Shown here piece after piece: positions 33,764-46,900 of a stretch of DNA of 64,000 nt. Origin of the DNA: Aphrocallistes beatrix (Eukaryota; Porifera; Hexactinellida; Sceptrulophora; Aphrocallistidae); assembly GCA_963281255.1 (NCBI GenBank), contig OY725497.1, forward strand, positions 2,961,968 to 3,025,967, given 5' to 3'. The position numbers were made by a program, and so were the translations under genes. The notes below the pieces were generated by a model. It was given only the letters and a program-made list of their open reading frames with translations. It searched no databases and was not told where the DNA came from. Within the stretch, counting starts at the first letter, position 1; each line of letters starts with the position of its first letter.

Positions 33764-34307
33764 CAAGCGCGCTTCGCTTGCTTGCGCTGCGCGGCTGGCG
33801 GACACTTTGTGTCCACCGGAGGCTCCCTTCGGTCGCCTGGAGGTGACATCGGTTAATTAAACGGGATATATCATCTCTAAATATGTCCATCTTAGTTTTA
33901 AAATCGATATCACTCGAAAAAACACCAAATTTGTCAATTTTTAAAATTTTGATGAGTAATGATGACGCCATAGCAAAGTGATGAGTCATCATTTTTTGAT
34001 GATAGCTGCATCATATGTGAGACGTGTTAGTATACAGATTCTATTATAATTTCAGCCTTCTATCTACTATAATGGCTGAGTTATGCTCGAATAACTGTGT
34101 TGCTTAACTTTTAAAAATGTGACAATGACGTCATAATTTCATGATGAGTCGACATTTTCGTCTGGGCTCAGAACTTACTGGAGCCATAGCCAAAAGACTC
34201 CTACATGCCAAAAATCAGCTTTCTGCGCCTGGCAGTTTCTTCAATCAATTCGTTACAGATATATATATATATATAAACAAACAACAATCGAGTTTTAATA
34301 GTAAGGA
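33764..34307 (-). mobile_element. Helitron-like element (copy I), full length
   Basis: The complement starts A|TCCTTACTATTAAAACTCG and ends GCGCGCTTG|T, the T being part of an AT run. A solo 5' end of the family follows at 34,323-34,347. Confidence 0.85.
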
Positions 34308-34356
34308 TATACACATATATACATTAATCGAGTTTTAATAGTAAGGATATATATAC

Positions 34357-34745
34357 AGTATACACTAACGGGACAAAAGTATTTGCACACTTCATTATAT
34401 CACGTGCATTTAATACTAAAATGGGTCTATCCATGAAGATTAAAACTCCGAAACGGTAAGTGATACAACTAATCGGGTTTCAAATTCGAAATCTTCGCAT
34501 TCGAATTAGTTATTGCAGGAAATTTCTAATGTTTTCAAATCATCAATCACTGCCACTTTGTGCCACATATGTCCATTTTTATCACTATACATGATGGTGA
34601 TGTACTACCTCTTGTGTCACTGGTTGATAATTTTACTAATCCTTTTTGAAATTGGGATCGGGAACGCGACCCTCCTTTTGATAAACGAATAATGACCCAG
34701 GTATATATGGGCCTTTGTCTCGCGAAACTTTTGTTCCACTTCAAC
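34357..34745. repeat. Tc1-like repeat fragment
   Basis: The left end TAACGGGACAAAAGTATTTG and the right text AACTTTTGTTCC resemble the termini of the element at 40,963. The interior shares AATGGGTCTATCC with that element and with the flanks of the MITE at 19,496. Confidence 0.55.
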
Positions 34746-35465
34746 TATGTACTCTTGTTTGAGGGATATTATTTAGAATACATATTTTGAGAAATTATTT
34801 CAGTAGAAAAACTGATACCACACCTCGGAATCGCATAAAAATGATTACGCTCTGTTGAAAGCTTCAACAAACTTAGTATTATTTTTTAAAATATTAAATT
34901 TTTGCCCCACCTAAAAGTTTTTGAGGATTTTGGAAATTGATTTTTTAAGAACTGAAATATTGGAAATTTCGTCATAATTCGAAAATGGGCGCCCACATTC
35001 AGTTAATTTTAAAGCGTAAAAATTGAATTTTAGGGAGTAAATTACGTCTCTCAATGGAATCTGGTATTAATTTTGGTTAGAAAATGGCTCCTAGTGATTC
35101 ATTATGATATTAACACTTCAGCCTTATTTTGTCATTAATTGAAATTACAGTGAAACCTCCGATAGTGAACACCTCGATATAGTGAACAAAAACTCGGCTC
35201 CTGAAAGTGTTCCATATCATATATACCCTTTAAATTTAAATCTTGGAATACCCTTTAAATTTAAATCTTGGAAACTAACTAACTAATAATAATATAGACT
35301 ACTGCGTAAGCTAATTACGACTAATTAGTAATAATCATACAATTGTTTGTAAACTAAACTGTGAAATTATAACATTAAGCGGATGTAGAAGATTAAGGTA
35401 AGATGATAAGACATATTGTAGACTGATTGAAGAGACACTTTGCATATGGATAGATGGAAACACTT
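34746..35465. other. gene-free spacer downstream of arginine kinase
   Basis: It holds a solo TA-flanked end (CAGTGAAACCTCCGATAGTG at 35,151) and a 24-bp direct duplication near 35,223-35,270. The arginine kinase 3' UTR lies at the right edge. Confidence 0.45.
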
Positions 35466-36569
35466 TCATTTCGTCTGTTCCCCCTCCTTTTCAAGGATAG
35501 TTTTAATACCTTTATAAAGGGTTGCGACTATACGAGCCTCAGTAATACAGAATCTTGAAGATGGAGAAATATCAACCAAACCATCAGCACCCATTGCGGT
35601 GTGCTCGCCCCCCTTTCCTCGAACCGACATTCCTAAAGACTTTATAAATGCTTTTGCATCCTTTTCGTTCTCCATTAATTTGGGAATTTTTAGATGTATG
35701 GAGGCACGCAATGCAGTTCCGATATTTGTTGGGCATGATGTAACAACTCCAAATTCTTTCGAATGGGCAAATCCCCCATTTATTAACGGTTCTGTGATAT
35801 CTAGAGCCTCTTTGAGGTTATTGTAAGCATTATTCAATAGAGTCCCTTTCTTCATGCTTATAATACGCAGATGGTCTTCCTCGCCAACCCAAATAATCGT
35901 ACTTCTGTCCTCACTGATATAGCATCCACGCCCGAATGGCCAATCTTGAGATATGCCAGCAGAAACAAGGTAAGTATCTGAGCTCATGTCCTTGAACATG
36001 AGGTGGTCTTCCACTAGTTTCAGGTATTGGTCATTCTCAATGAAGGAAGGATGGCCTGGAGTTAGAGAATAATACTGACCCCCATACTTGGGATTCGAGA
36101 TTAATTTCTTGAATGTTCCCCCCATCTCGAGTTCTAGATTGATTCTGTCCTGCTTTGTCATTGATCCAGGAAGAGGGAACTGATTAAGGTTGCGACCTGT
36201 GCGCATACGGATGGAAATATCGGGCGGAAGGCCGAATTTAGATAGATCTAGCTGAGCATTTTCCGGCAAGTCTGGTTCGCTGTCGAGAGACCATTCATTC
36301 ACATGCTTCGTCTTGAGTAGATCAACTTTATGGTAACTTTGCAGTACATTTAGAAAGAATGGCCTGAATGCGTCATAATCATCAGGCTGGCAAGCATAAC
36401 ATCCGACCTGAGAATCAGGATTTTCAATTCCAGAGTTTAAGCATTTGAGAAACCTATCCTGCGAATCTGGGGTGAGAGATTCATAGTAGGAGGCATCGAA
36501 ACAAGCAGCCATTATATTGCTTGGGTGTGTTTTCTTTACCTCTAAGATTTTAGAAATTTTGTCGGCCAT
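35466..36569 (-). CDS. arginine kinase (ATP:guanidino phosphotransferase)
   Basis: This is a single-exon gene of 367 residues, the usual length for arginine kinase. It reversibly moves phosphate from ATP to arginine and buffers cytosolic ATP in invertebrates. The N-terminal helical domain spans residues 1-100 and the catalytic domain about 115-360. The signature CPTNIGT is at 279-285 with the reactive Cys279. ATP-binding arginines include R288 and R317. E322 in GGEHT matches the glutamate that holds the arginine substrate; creatine kinases have Val there. The guanidino-specificity loop (residues 50-60) is short, as in arginine kinases. The catalytic block reads GEEDHLR (229-235), where NEEDH is usual, so one Asn is Gly. 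Other guanidino kinases cannot be fully ruled out. The start is an ATG with a TATA box upstream. Confidence 0.93.
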   Translation of the reverse strand: MADKISKILEVKKTHPSNIMAACFDASYYESLTPDSQDRFLKCLNSGIENPDSQVGCYACQPDDYDAFRPFFLNVLQSYHKVDLLKTKHVNEWSLDSEPDLPENAQLDLSKFGLPPDISIRMRTGRNLNQFPLPGSMTKQDRINLELEMGGTFKKLISNPKYGGQYYSLTPGHPSFIENDQYLKLVEDHLMFKDMSSDTYLVSAGISQDWPFGRGCYISEDRSTIIWVGEEDHLRIISMKKGTLLNNAYNNLKEALDITEPLINGGFAHSKEFGVVTSCPTNIGTALRASIHLKIPKLMENEKDAKAFIKSLGMSVRGKGGEHTAMGADGLVDISPSSRFCITEARIVATLYKGIKTILEKEGEQTK

Positions 36570-36649
36570 CTTCCAAACAAATGAAATACAACGATCAAAA
36601 TTGACAAGCGAGAAATTGATAATTTTTTATAAACCTAATGAATATATAC

Positions 36650-36657
36650 TATTTATA
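36650..36657 (-). promoter_or_regulatory. candidate TATA box of arginine kinase
   Basis: TATAAATA on the minus strand lies about 80 bases upstream of the start codon, giving a 5' UTR of about 50 bases. It matches the TATA consensus well, but AT-rich context weakens the call. Confidence 0.45.
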
Positions 36658-36743
36658 CTCCTAATTTCGTTACTGAATTCCGCGGTTTATATTATCAAAT
36701 GAAAAACTTCAGGTTAATCATCATAAATCACATATGTAGTATG

Positions 36744-37026
36744 GGGATACAGACAATTCGTGACATTACAATTCGTGACATTCTTGTAGTCGTGTAAACA
36801 ATCATTAGTTGAGATTAAAGTGTTTCATTCAACTAGTTTATTGATTAATTAAAGATGAGAGACAATGACAACTAAAAGAATTACTTCCCGAGAGAGAAAT
36901 TCATTCTCACATTCTAACATTGAATTCATCAATTCTATGTTGAATAGTCACGAATAGCAATGTCACGAATTGTAATGTCACGAATTGTATGTCACGAATT
37001 GTAATGTCACGAATTGTCTGTATCCC
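36744..37026. mobile_element. MITE with 38-bp inverted ends and 9-bp target duplication
   Basis: Ends begin GGGATACAGACAATTCGTGA and are inverted over about 38 bp. TGTAGTATG flanks both sides (36,735-36,743 and 37,027-37,035). CAATTCGTGACAT repeats inside. A 9-bp duplication suggests a Mutator-like mover. It sits in the arginine kinase upstream region. Confidence 0.85.
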
Positions 37027-37349
37027 TGTAGTATGTTGTAGAATTTAAGTTTTTCTTTATATCCAAATGTAATATATAATTACGTAAATCTATTCTATTT
37101 CCCAATAATTTTAAATGAAATCATCCCGGATGTTTTATCAATTCTTACTTTGTCACATTTCTCAAATAGAAGTAATCCGAAATTCAGGATGCATACAAAT
37201 ACATTGGTAACACTTTGAATTTGATTTTACTTAAGTAATACAAAACAAAGCTAAAGCTAGTATAAATTTAAGTTGCATTTTATTATCATGATGGATTATT
37301 AGAGTTACATTAAGAAGAGACTACAATATACTGTGACACAGAAGTAAGT

Positions 37350-37560
37350 ACAGTGAAACCTGTCTGTAACGGCCACCCAAGGGACTGACCATGTATTAGT
37401 CTTGAGATATCAAATGTATACGTGAGTTTAAAATATTAATTGCAATGCCCGTATTTAATACTGTGTAATCCACATATATAACGGTTTCCCAGTATTAAAT
37501 ACGGACATTAATACTTTATGAATCTATATATTTGATATCTCAGACTAATACATTGTATTT
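37350..37560. repeat. pogo-like end followed by an inverted-repeat element
   Basis: A TA-flanked end (CAGTGAAACCTGTCTGTAAC) at 37,351 runs into a 160-bp inverted repeat with ends ATGTATTAGTCTTGAGATAT and ATATCTCAGACTAATACAT. Confidence 0.65.
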
Positions 37561-37797
37561 GAACCCAAGTATGCAAAGTTATTAATCACAGATGATTCAT
37601 TTACGCGATAAACTCTATAAAACACTAGATAAATTCAATAAAACAAACAAAGGTCTGTATCATACATATAGTCTACTGATAATAGATAAATAAATGTACA
37701 CTCTGATCCAATGTTCTATTGGCGACTAACTAGAATGAGACAGATATACAAATGAATATAGGAGAGTAAATAAGTTTAGATACAGAAACAAACAGAA

Positions 37798-37956
37798 TCA
37801 ATCCCAGTCATCTTCATCCGAATAATCGTCAGAATATTCTGAGTCAGAGTCAGAAATTTCAATCGCAATCCTCCTGGCGAGGATAGACGCTACGTCATTA
37901 TTGTGAGATTGAGCGGGCTGTTCATCCTTTTTCTCATATTTACGTAGTGTGATACC
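37798..37956 (-). CDS. WASF: WAVE exon 4: WH2 end, central and acidic motifs
   Basis: The acceptor is AATTGTAG|GGT. It encodes GITLRKYEKK, ILARRIAIE and a Ser/Asp/Glu tail closing with DWD, the VCA end of WAVE proteins. The stop is TGA. Confidence 0.92.
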   Translation of the reverse strand, partial: GITLRKYEKKDEQPAQSHNNDVASILARRIAIEISDSDSEYSDDYSDEDDWD

Positions 37957-40900
37957 CTACAATTGGAATAAATATTTAATCCAGATACTATATGTCAGTC
38001 CACGTACTTCATTAAAAACATGGATAAGAGAGATTCAACCAGGAAGGAGCATATCGAGAGTATGGTTTTAGGGGAGCTTTACACTTTTTCTATTAAAAAC
38101 CTCGCTCAGTTTCAGGATATTCAATCTAGTTTAAGAAAATTAATGTGAATAAAATCTTTTATACAAAATCTAAATGACTTAATATTAATGATTAGCTTTT
38201 GACATAGGATTTTTTCATTATTTGAGAATCGTTGTGACATTAACTATCGGTCATACTCCAGGTACAAATATACACCTTAAGGAATACCTGTTCCAAGTTT
38301 GGTACAATTGGTCTACTAGCTTTTCAAGATGGTCTGAACGGAAATACGACTTCGTACATCGTACATGCCAATATGGCATCTCCTATCATAGGAGCAGCAC
38401 TAAAAACTGGTACGTATAAGGGTTTTAGAAAGTCACATGAAAACCTATAAACCCTGTCGGCCTTTCGACATTCATTTTTTGCATTCATTCTATATTCCTA
38501 TTTTAGAGTTTGTGGCTGAGATAATGTAGTCCAGTAGGAAGGAAGCATCCAGAAGATATATATTTATAATTTATACTAATCTTGATTGTCTTAATATAAT
38601 TTTGATTTTCCCAGAGCGAAATATTGTCCTAATCAGTTGTTCGGGCGATAGTTTGGACAATGTTTTGCTTAGGGACATCAAAATTCTTTTAGAGTGTATA
38701 AAGCTGAGTTTTAAAAATTGAGTTAGATAAAATATATCCTCCGGTGCATGGGAACCTTCCTTCTTACTTGTCTATTATTTTTAGAGATTAACTCACAGAT
38801 TCAATTTGATTAAGAAGACTGGATACTGGATCGATGCCCCGAGTAGGGGCCTCGACTGATTTCAACATGTTCCTTGCATTGCCCATCTGTCCGAGCATTG
38901 AAGGATCCTCTATTACAGAGTCTGCGGGGAGTGGGGGACTGGGTGGGGAAGGGTTATCACCTACTTCAGGGAGGTTAGGTGGGGGGTTGGGGATATTGAC
39001 AGGGGGAGGGGTGGGCTCTCGCGGAGGTTGGGGTGGGATATACTTCGGCATACTGTGAGTGGCGATCGGAGCAGCAGGAGTCGCATGTACGGAAGCGACA
39101 CCTGGGGGCTGAGGTGGTTGGGAGGAGGGAGCCAGGGGAGCGTTCCGATTGGGGTGCCTCTGTGCAACCGATTCAACAGAAGGATTGGACACGGAAGCTT
39201 CTGGTGGGGATGATTTTATGGGTTGGATAGAGGAAGATGTGGTTGTTGAGTGAGAGGGGGCAGTTGGAGGAGCGTGGGAGGGGTGGTGAGGGGGAGCAGC
39301 GGATGGGGGAGTTGGAGAATGGCTCAGCTGGGGAGATGGATGAACATTCTCCTGGCCAAGTGATTCAGTGTGATTAGTACTAGCCTCCTGTTGAGAGTGA
39401 GCTATAGGAGCAGCTGGAGCCTCAGATGTTGGGTGATCTAAATGAAATGATAGAGTGTTGATTAGAATCTCAGTATCCGCCCTAGATTACAAAATAAAAA
39501 CTTTTTGGAAAGATGTGAGTGGGAATTATTCAATTTGTTGCCATACATTTTCATTTCTTCTAATAATAAGGTTTCTACAACAATCTACTACTTATGAGTA
39601 GAAATTTTATGAACGCCCTTAAAATAAAGTAATAGTCAATGCTGACTTTGAGTACGCTTGAATCAGGTGAAACCCCTGCTATTCCATCGTATTTCAACTT
39701 GAGTAAGTGACTCGAAGGAATGTGAAATATGAATATCAATAGAAATACTCATTTTAGAGCGTTCACTTGTATCTTTAAACTGAGCTAGGCAGTGGAGGTG
39801 ATAATTATACGCTTATAAAAAAGGGAAGTGATGGGATTTCGCGAAAAAAGTTGATAGTGGACATCTACACCATAAAGAGATCCTACATCCGAAATTTGGT
39901 AAAGATCGGACGAGTTAGATTTCGCAGTAGCGCGCGTACGGATATACATACGGACGGACGTGGGACGCCGTCGCATGCCATAAGGGCATCTCCCTAAAGG
40001 AGCTGCAGTAAAGGAGTGAATAATTATACGTATATCCTATATCGCTACCAATTAGTGAAGTTAAAAAAGGAAGCTACATGCAGTGCAAAATGAAAAAGAT
40101 CGGTCGACAGACCGATAGTGCAGCTCCAGGGAGTGACTCGAAGGAACATGATATGTAAATATCGGAATACATCGGGAAATACTCATTTTAGAGCATTCTA
40201 AGTGTGAAATTTGGAATCTACATATTTAAATACCCTATATTAGCCGTTGAGAGCTCGCTTTTAGCCTAAAATCTTCAAAAGGTGTGAAAATATGTGTACT
40301 GTCGACTCTGCTTAATAGGGTCACATCGGTTAAAGGACATTTTACCCCGATTAAGCGGAGAACCTTATTAACCAAAAATATTTTGTATTAGCTTCCATGT
40401 GTGAGAGCAAATCCGGTCCTGCCAAAAGTGACCCGATTATACAGTGACCCTATTAAGCAGAGTCGACTATATCAATATGTTAATAACTCATAAAATATTC
40501 ATATTATTACTTTAAAAGTTGAAAATCGGAATCTACATGGTGAAATTTTGGCATGCCTCAACATTCCATTCAAAATGATGGTTTACAGTGCAGCCCCTCT
40601 AAGAAGATGTCTTTGTCCATAATTCTCAGCAGCTTATTCGACTTATTTTAGTCTGCTCTCTTATCCTACTGGTTCAGAATCATGATTAAGGACAATTTGG
40701 AGATAATTATATAATATATAATGAGCAGAATTTTTTTTTGCATTGACGGTGTATTATTTATGTCCGTACGTACGATCCTGCGAAATCTAACAGTCCGATT
40801 TTATCATATTCGGCAAGTAGGATCCCGCTATTCTATAGTCAGATATTTCACAAAATTTCATGAAACCTGACTTCAAAACTCTAATTAGATATATTTTATT

Positions 40901-43900
40901 ACATGTACTAGATCTTAACTGCAAATTAATACTATTAAAACAGGATCTATAATATGTATATACAGTACCCGGACAAAAGTATTCGACCACCACAGAAACC
41001 GCCATAGAAATAGTATTAAAGTAGGTCTATTCATAAAGGAATATGTTCTCAAATTGTATTGAATACTCTATTTTTTATTTCAAATTCGTAAACTACACAT
41101 TCTAATTACTCATTATTGATAGACTCAGCTTAATTACTAACTCCCAAGTTAATAAATATCAACAATTGCTACTTGATGCTACTTGTCCCAAGTCACGGTT
41201 GATAATTTTTAGGTTGATAATTTTCAACATAAGAATAAGTAATTGAGTTGAAACTCTCAATTATGAGTAATTAGAATGTGTAGATTACGAATTTGAACTA
41301 AAAATTTTCTACTGTTTAAGCACATATTCCTTTTTTAAAAGATCTAATTTAATACTATTTGTATGGAAGTTTTCGTGGTGGTCGAATACTTTTGTCCGGG
41401 TAGTGTATATAGTTTACTCCGCTTAATTGGGACAAAATATCTGGACTCGATGGTCCCAATTGAGAGTCGACTGTATATAATACAGTACCTGAACAAAAGT
41501 TCTACCATGAAATTACGTTATTAAGGAGAATTAGGAATACTAAGTGTATTTAATTTCAAATTAGTAATCTACATACAGTATATGAAATATGAGCTGCAAA
41601 AAAAAAATTTTTTAATTCTAAGAGTCAAAACTTGATGCTGAGATCTCATTTATATCTTTAAACACAGCTTTGTAGTGAAGGTGTTAAAAACGAATATACG
41701 TACTTATAAAAATCGGAAGGGCGCCTCAGAATTCTTTGATATCTGCAGGCGCCTGCAGGGCGACTTTGCAGACACGAAGTGTTCACTAGCTGCGTGCTTG
41801 CATATACAGTAGAGTAGAATCTCGTTAATACGAACACGGATAATACGAACAGATATTTTATCCCCTAAGGAGGAAAATATATGTCAAATTTCGACCGTCC
41901 CCTGGTGTTTGTATTAACGAGGTTCTACTGTAGTATACATATATTACAGCTAAAACGTCAAATCAGTTATGATGTAAAATACCTGAAAATTCCAGGCATT
42001 TTCCATCAGTTATTATGCATAATGCCTGAAATTTTCAGGTATTTAAATCATAACTGATTTGACGTTTTAACGGTAGCACATAGACATAAATAAATATAAA
42101 TCGAGTTTTGATAATCTATAATAGATATAGACATGAGAGAAAGTATCAGAGAAATTTTATACTACAGATAGCTATAGATTGTGTTGTCACGCATCACCAC
42201 GCAGTGTTCACTCTGCTACTGTAATATTAGCTTGCAAATAGTATACGCTACACCACTCGGTGAAATCAGTTCATGCACGCGTCATAAAGTAAGGTGATGA
42301 ACTGATTCAGATTCAATTGACCACTCTAATGGAAAAAGCGAAGCCAACTAGGAGTTCTAAATAGCCTGATAATCTCCATACGTTCTAGTTGTATGCACGT
42401 GCAAGTGCATCTTCCGTAATCGAGTGTAGCAGTGCGTGGGGAGTTAGAATATAAAAGAAAGACGAAATCCATTTTGAACGATTGATGAAAGACATGAAAA
42501 GTTTATATTTAAATTAGATTAAAATTATTCGATAAAATGTCTAAAGTGATAGGTTCAAATCTAGCAAAACTCGAAAGTGCTTATGCCCTTGAAATAGCTT
42601 GCAATCTTCCTCAGTATCTCCAACACTCAATCCAGACAGCTCCTAGCTGCCCCAGATCTGGAGAGCTATATTTATTCGCCACTGAATTTCCTCTCAAAAA
42701 AGGTAAGTAATTTAAGTTCATTTGGATTTTTTATACAAAAAAATGTTCTCAAATAAACAAAACTTCTTTAATAATCTCAAATTATAGTAGCACTAAACCC
42801 CAGTAGCATTACTCATACAAGTCAAATAAAAACAAGTTAGACCCCAAAGGAGACGCATAGGTAGGGTCTGAGGACGGGGCGGGGGTACCTGAGAACAAAA
42901 TATGCCCCTCCCTGTCAATTATTTTATATCTATCCACTGTAGTGAATCACAAAACTGACTCAAATCATACGTAATCTATAATCCAGATAATTAATAATTC
43001 ATTAAGTTGAATGAATATTAAAAATAAAACTTTTATTCTGATATTTCACAACCGCTCTAAAATAATATCACATCTGGGCGATATATCTATTGGGTAACTA
43101 AAGGAATGATTCAAATACTAAATACTTGGAGTTGGATTAAGAAGAAAATGGAACAGGTCATTAGCATGATTTTTTCGAGCTATAAGTTGTATATTTCCAT
43201 GACTATTTTATGTTGGATAATTAATTTTTGATATTTTAAAAGTATGTATTAATTAACAAGAGAAAGAAATGCGGTTGACAAACATCGCATCTTGTATATA
43301 GATGACATGTGCTGGTTGGACAAATATCGGCACCTTGTGGTCAATTTAGTACTAAGCCAGTCGAAAGAAGTTTTAAAACACTTTATTAAAACCCGACTCG
43401 GACTGGGAATTTTGCTAACTCATTTCCGGTTAAGTCATTTTGGGCGGGGAAACCCTAAAAGTGTGGGTATATCCTATCCTTACTATTAAAACAGGATTAA
43501 TGTGGGTATATATATATATCTGTAACGAATTAATGGAAAGAAACTGCAAGGCACAGAAAGCTGATTTTTGGTATGTGGAAGACGAAAATGTCGACTCATC
43601 ATAGAATTATGCCACCTTTTTTATAATTAGAAATTTCAGTTTTTCTACTATAACTCCGCCATTTTAGGTGATAGAAGGCTGAAATTTTAATAGAATGTGT
43701 ATATAATATATCTCAAATATGATACAACTATCATAAAAAAATTACGACTCATCACTGTTATATCGATTATAACAGTAAGACAGACGTAATTAGAGATGTT
43801 ATCTACCATCTAATTAATGAATGTGAACCTAGGCGCCCAAATGGCGCCTAGGGACACAAAGTATCTGCCAGCCGCGCAGCGCAAGCAAGCGAAGCGCGGT

Positions 43901-46900
43901 TGTAAATAGAAAATACCCCAAGGCTAAATAGTTATTAAGGCTCTAAACCAGGGATTTATTTACCTTTTTGACCTAATTTTCAAAATATTTTGAGTTTTTC
44001 TACATACACTTCAGTAAATTTAAGAAACTAAATTTTAGAAAATCAGTCACTCCGTAAATGGACTCTATAAACCATATTTGAGACGAATCGGATGTCAGAT
44101 TTAACAGGATTAGGGGGATGGATCCGTCTGTCCGATGGACGTAATAAACCGTCCGTGCCATAATGGATCTTATAGCAACTGTACTAAAATATCTCTCTAT
44201 AGATAATTGGAAGTATGATAATCTAAAGTGGATCAACAACTCCAGTAGAACCTGCCAGAGAGGAAACTTTCTGCTTAAACTCCATTACTTCACAATCAAC
44301 ATAGGACTCAGAAATAGAGGTCTTTTCTTCAAGCAAGTCTATACCACACAAGTCAACGATCTCTACATAGCTCTGATATATTATCACGGAGACAACGACC
44401 ATGCAATCAAATTACCACATGCACACAAATCCAAACTGCTAAATATTGCAATGAAAACAACGCCTAAAGAAGACACTATTGTTGAAACGAAAACTAAAAA
44501 TAACATAATGGAAGAACAAAGAGCTTACAATGAACTGTTAGTAAGTCCAGCAACGGCTAGCACCGAATCGACATCACTTCATTTACAGTATTCTATGCAG
44601 TTAGATGAGGATTTAGATTTTCACAGGCAAGTAAATACGATAGACGGACAAAAGCGGAAGATGTACACACTCGCACTTCAAGAGAAGAGTGAACAATTTC
44701 CTAATCTCATTTACGCTATCATGAGCATCCCAAAGCTGGTTATTCTATTTGGTTACAACGATCTGATCCAAGAATTCCGACACCTCCTTCGAACGCATCC
44801 GAAATCACACGAAATCAACATCTCGTTAGATTGCGTACTAAGATTGGATTATTTTTACGTCACACCAATCTACATTAACTACCCAAGATTTTTAGAGAAT
44901 CCCACTTTTCCAGTCCTTTTCCTTCTGCACGAAACGAGATGCTCACAAGCCTACAACATCCTATTCAGCGGACTCAGCGAATTGATTCCCGAACTTCTAG
45001 AAGAAAATTATAGCATAAAACTAGATAAATTTGATGGGATATTAAGTATCGCGAAAAAGCACTTCCCTAACCTAGATTTCCAGATAAGAGAGTCAGCTAC
45101 TTCTCCTTCAAGTAGAAATTTGAATGAGATGATAAACAACATGCTACCTAGCAACTCGATTGAGCCTTTGGAATTTGTTGAAGCTATAATAGAGTACCAG
45201 AAGGAAATACTTAGTGAGATCAGCCGCAGTTATAAATCCAAAGGAAGCTTTCACTTAGAGTCGAATCAAGCAAGCACGATTCCAGCGACTTATCTCAACA
45301 ACAACATATACCAAATTCTGAAAGTAAAAGAGGTTAGATCACTCTACAAGAATATATGAAGCATCAATACGAATGTGATTTATTTTGTATTTTATTTAGA
45401 TTACTACTCAGTCATCTCAAGAGTCAATTCAGATCTCTGGAGAGACAAATTGGTGTCAGAGCAATACTCTTAATCAAGAAACTGGGAATATGATAAAGAT
45501 AGAAGACAAGTATCAAAGCCTCGAGGAACAAGTCTATAACAGTCCTCTAGTCATTGCAGAACCCAGTCTCTTCATTCCAGACACACAGCCTGATATGGAG
45601 AGCACGAAAGTAGATCAACTATGAATTCAACCTCTGTAATAGAATTAATAACGTAGTCAATTTTCAACTTTATTTAGGTTATCTAGTGATTTTTAGATGT
45701 ATCATGGTACAATGTACCAGTTTGTTATTTGAACAAAAATATTTATAATGAATGTTAAAAATTCACTAAACTAATACCTGTGCGAAAATCGCCTATTTGA
45801 ATCGGAAATAGGTATGTCAAACCAAAATAATATAAAAACAAGAGGAATGAGCATGCATAAATAGTGTTCAATCCGGGTAATCTAAAACGGAATCAGAGCT
45901 TGAGTAAAATTATTTGGAAATTTTAAATAATTTTACATATGGAAGAATGTATCCTTACTATTAAAACTCGATTAATATATATATATATATATATATAAAG
46001 TCGACTCATCATAGAATTGTGACGTCATCATCACCTTTTTTATAATTAGAAATTTCAGTTTTTCGCTATAACTCAACATTTCAGTTTTTCGGAAAAATTT
46101 TACAATAAAAACACTTAGAAATGCCCCTAAACGGTCTCTGAAAATCACCAAATTTGTCACAAATATAACCTAATGCGCAACCATATGGTGACTAATCTAA
46201 AATCTAACAACGGATATGGGTACTTTGACACCATATTTATATATGCTGATAATACATTCCTAAGCTCTATTGTGCTTTGTAATGATTTAAGGCAGCTCAT
46301 GTATTAGTTCAACGGTCTTCCTCCGCATCCCTAGTCCCAAATCCGCAAGTTACTGTGAGGCCTTATATACAGTAGGCTATGGATAGAGGTAATTAGAGAT
46401 GCTATCTACCATAAAATTAATGAATGTGAACCTAGGCGCCCAAAGGGCGCCTCCGGCGGACGCGAAGTGTCCGCCAGCCGCGTAGGGGTAGCAAGCGAAG
46501 CGGGCTTGTTTTTAAAGATAAATAGCTACGTCCATTTATCAAACTATAAAAGCAATCATAAGAACTTACGTTTGACCTGATCTTGGAACTCTTTGTCTAG
46601 TCCTGTGTACACTTGTCTTTTAGGTCCACTCACCCCTCTCGAACCATCCTTCTTCTTCCTTTTCTCTCTTCGGTCTCTCTGTCTCTTCTTCCTCTGTTCG
46701 TAATCCTTATTCTCCCCTTCGATCCACAGATTCAGGAAGTAGTCAGGGTCTGTGTAGAGCTTCATAGCATCTTTCCCATCTTCTCGTAATGGAGTCACTC
46801 GATGGAAGTTAGGCGGGGGCTCGCATCGCATATACTGCTCCTAGATATCAAAAGGAAAATCGTAATGTACTGAGAATTTGATTTTAAAAAAGAGAATTAT

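Larger units (their letters stand above)
39438..42536. other. first part of WAVE intron 2, repeat-filled
   Basis: No exon found. The stretch holds the MITEs at 40,298, 40,963, 41,807 and 41,956, a solo palindromic TA-flanked element at 41,409-41,479 and a Helitron-like remnant at 41,729-41,801. Confidence 0.6.

Noticed and set aside
38222..38419. 65-codon frame inside WAVE intron 3
   Set aside because: No family match and no usable splice phase with the flanking WAVE exons.
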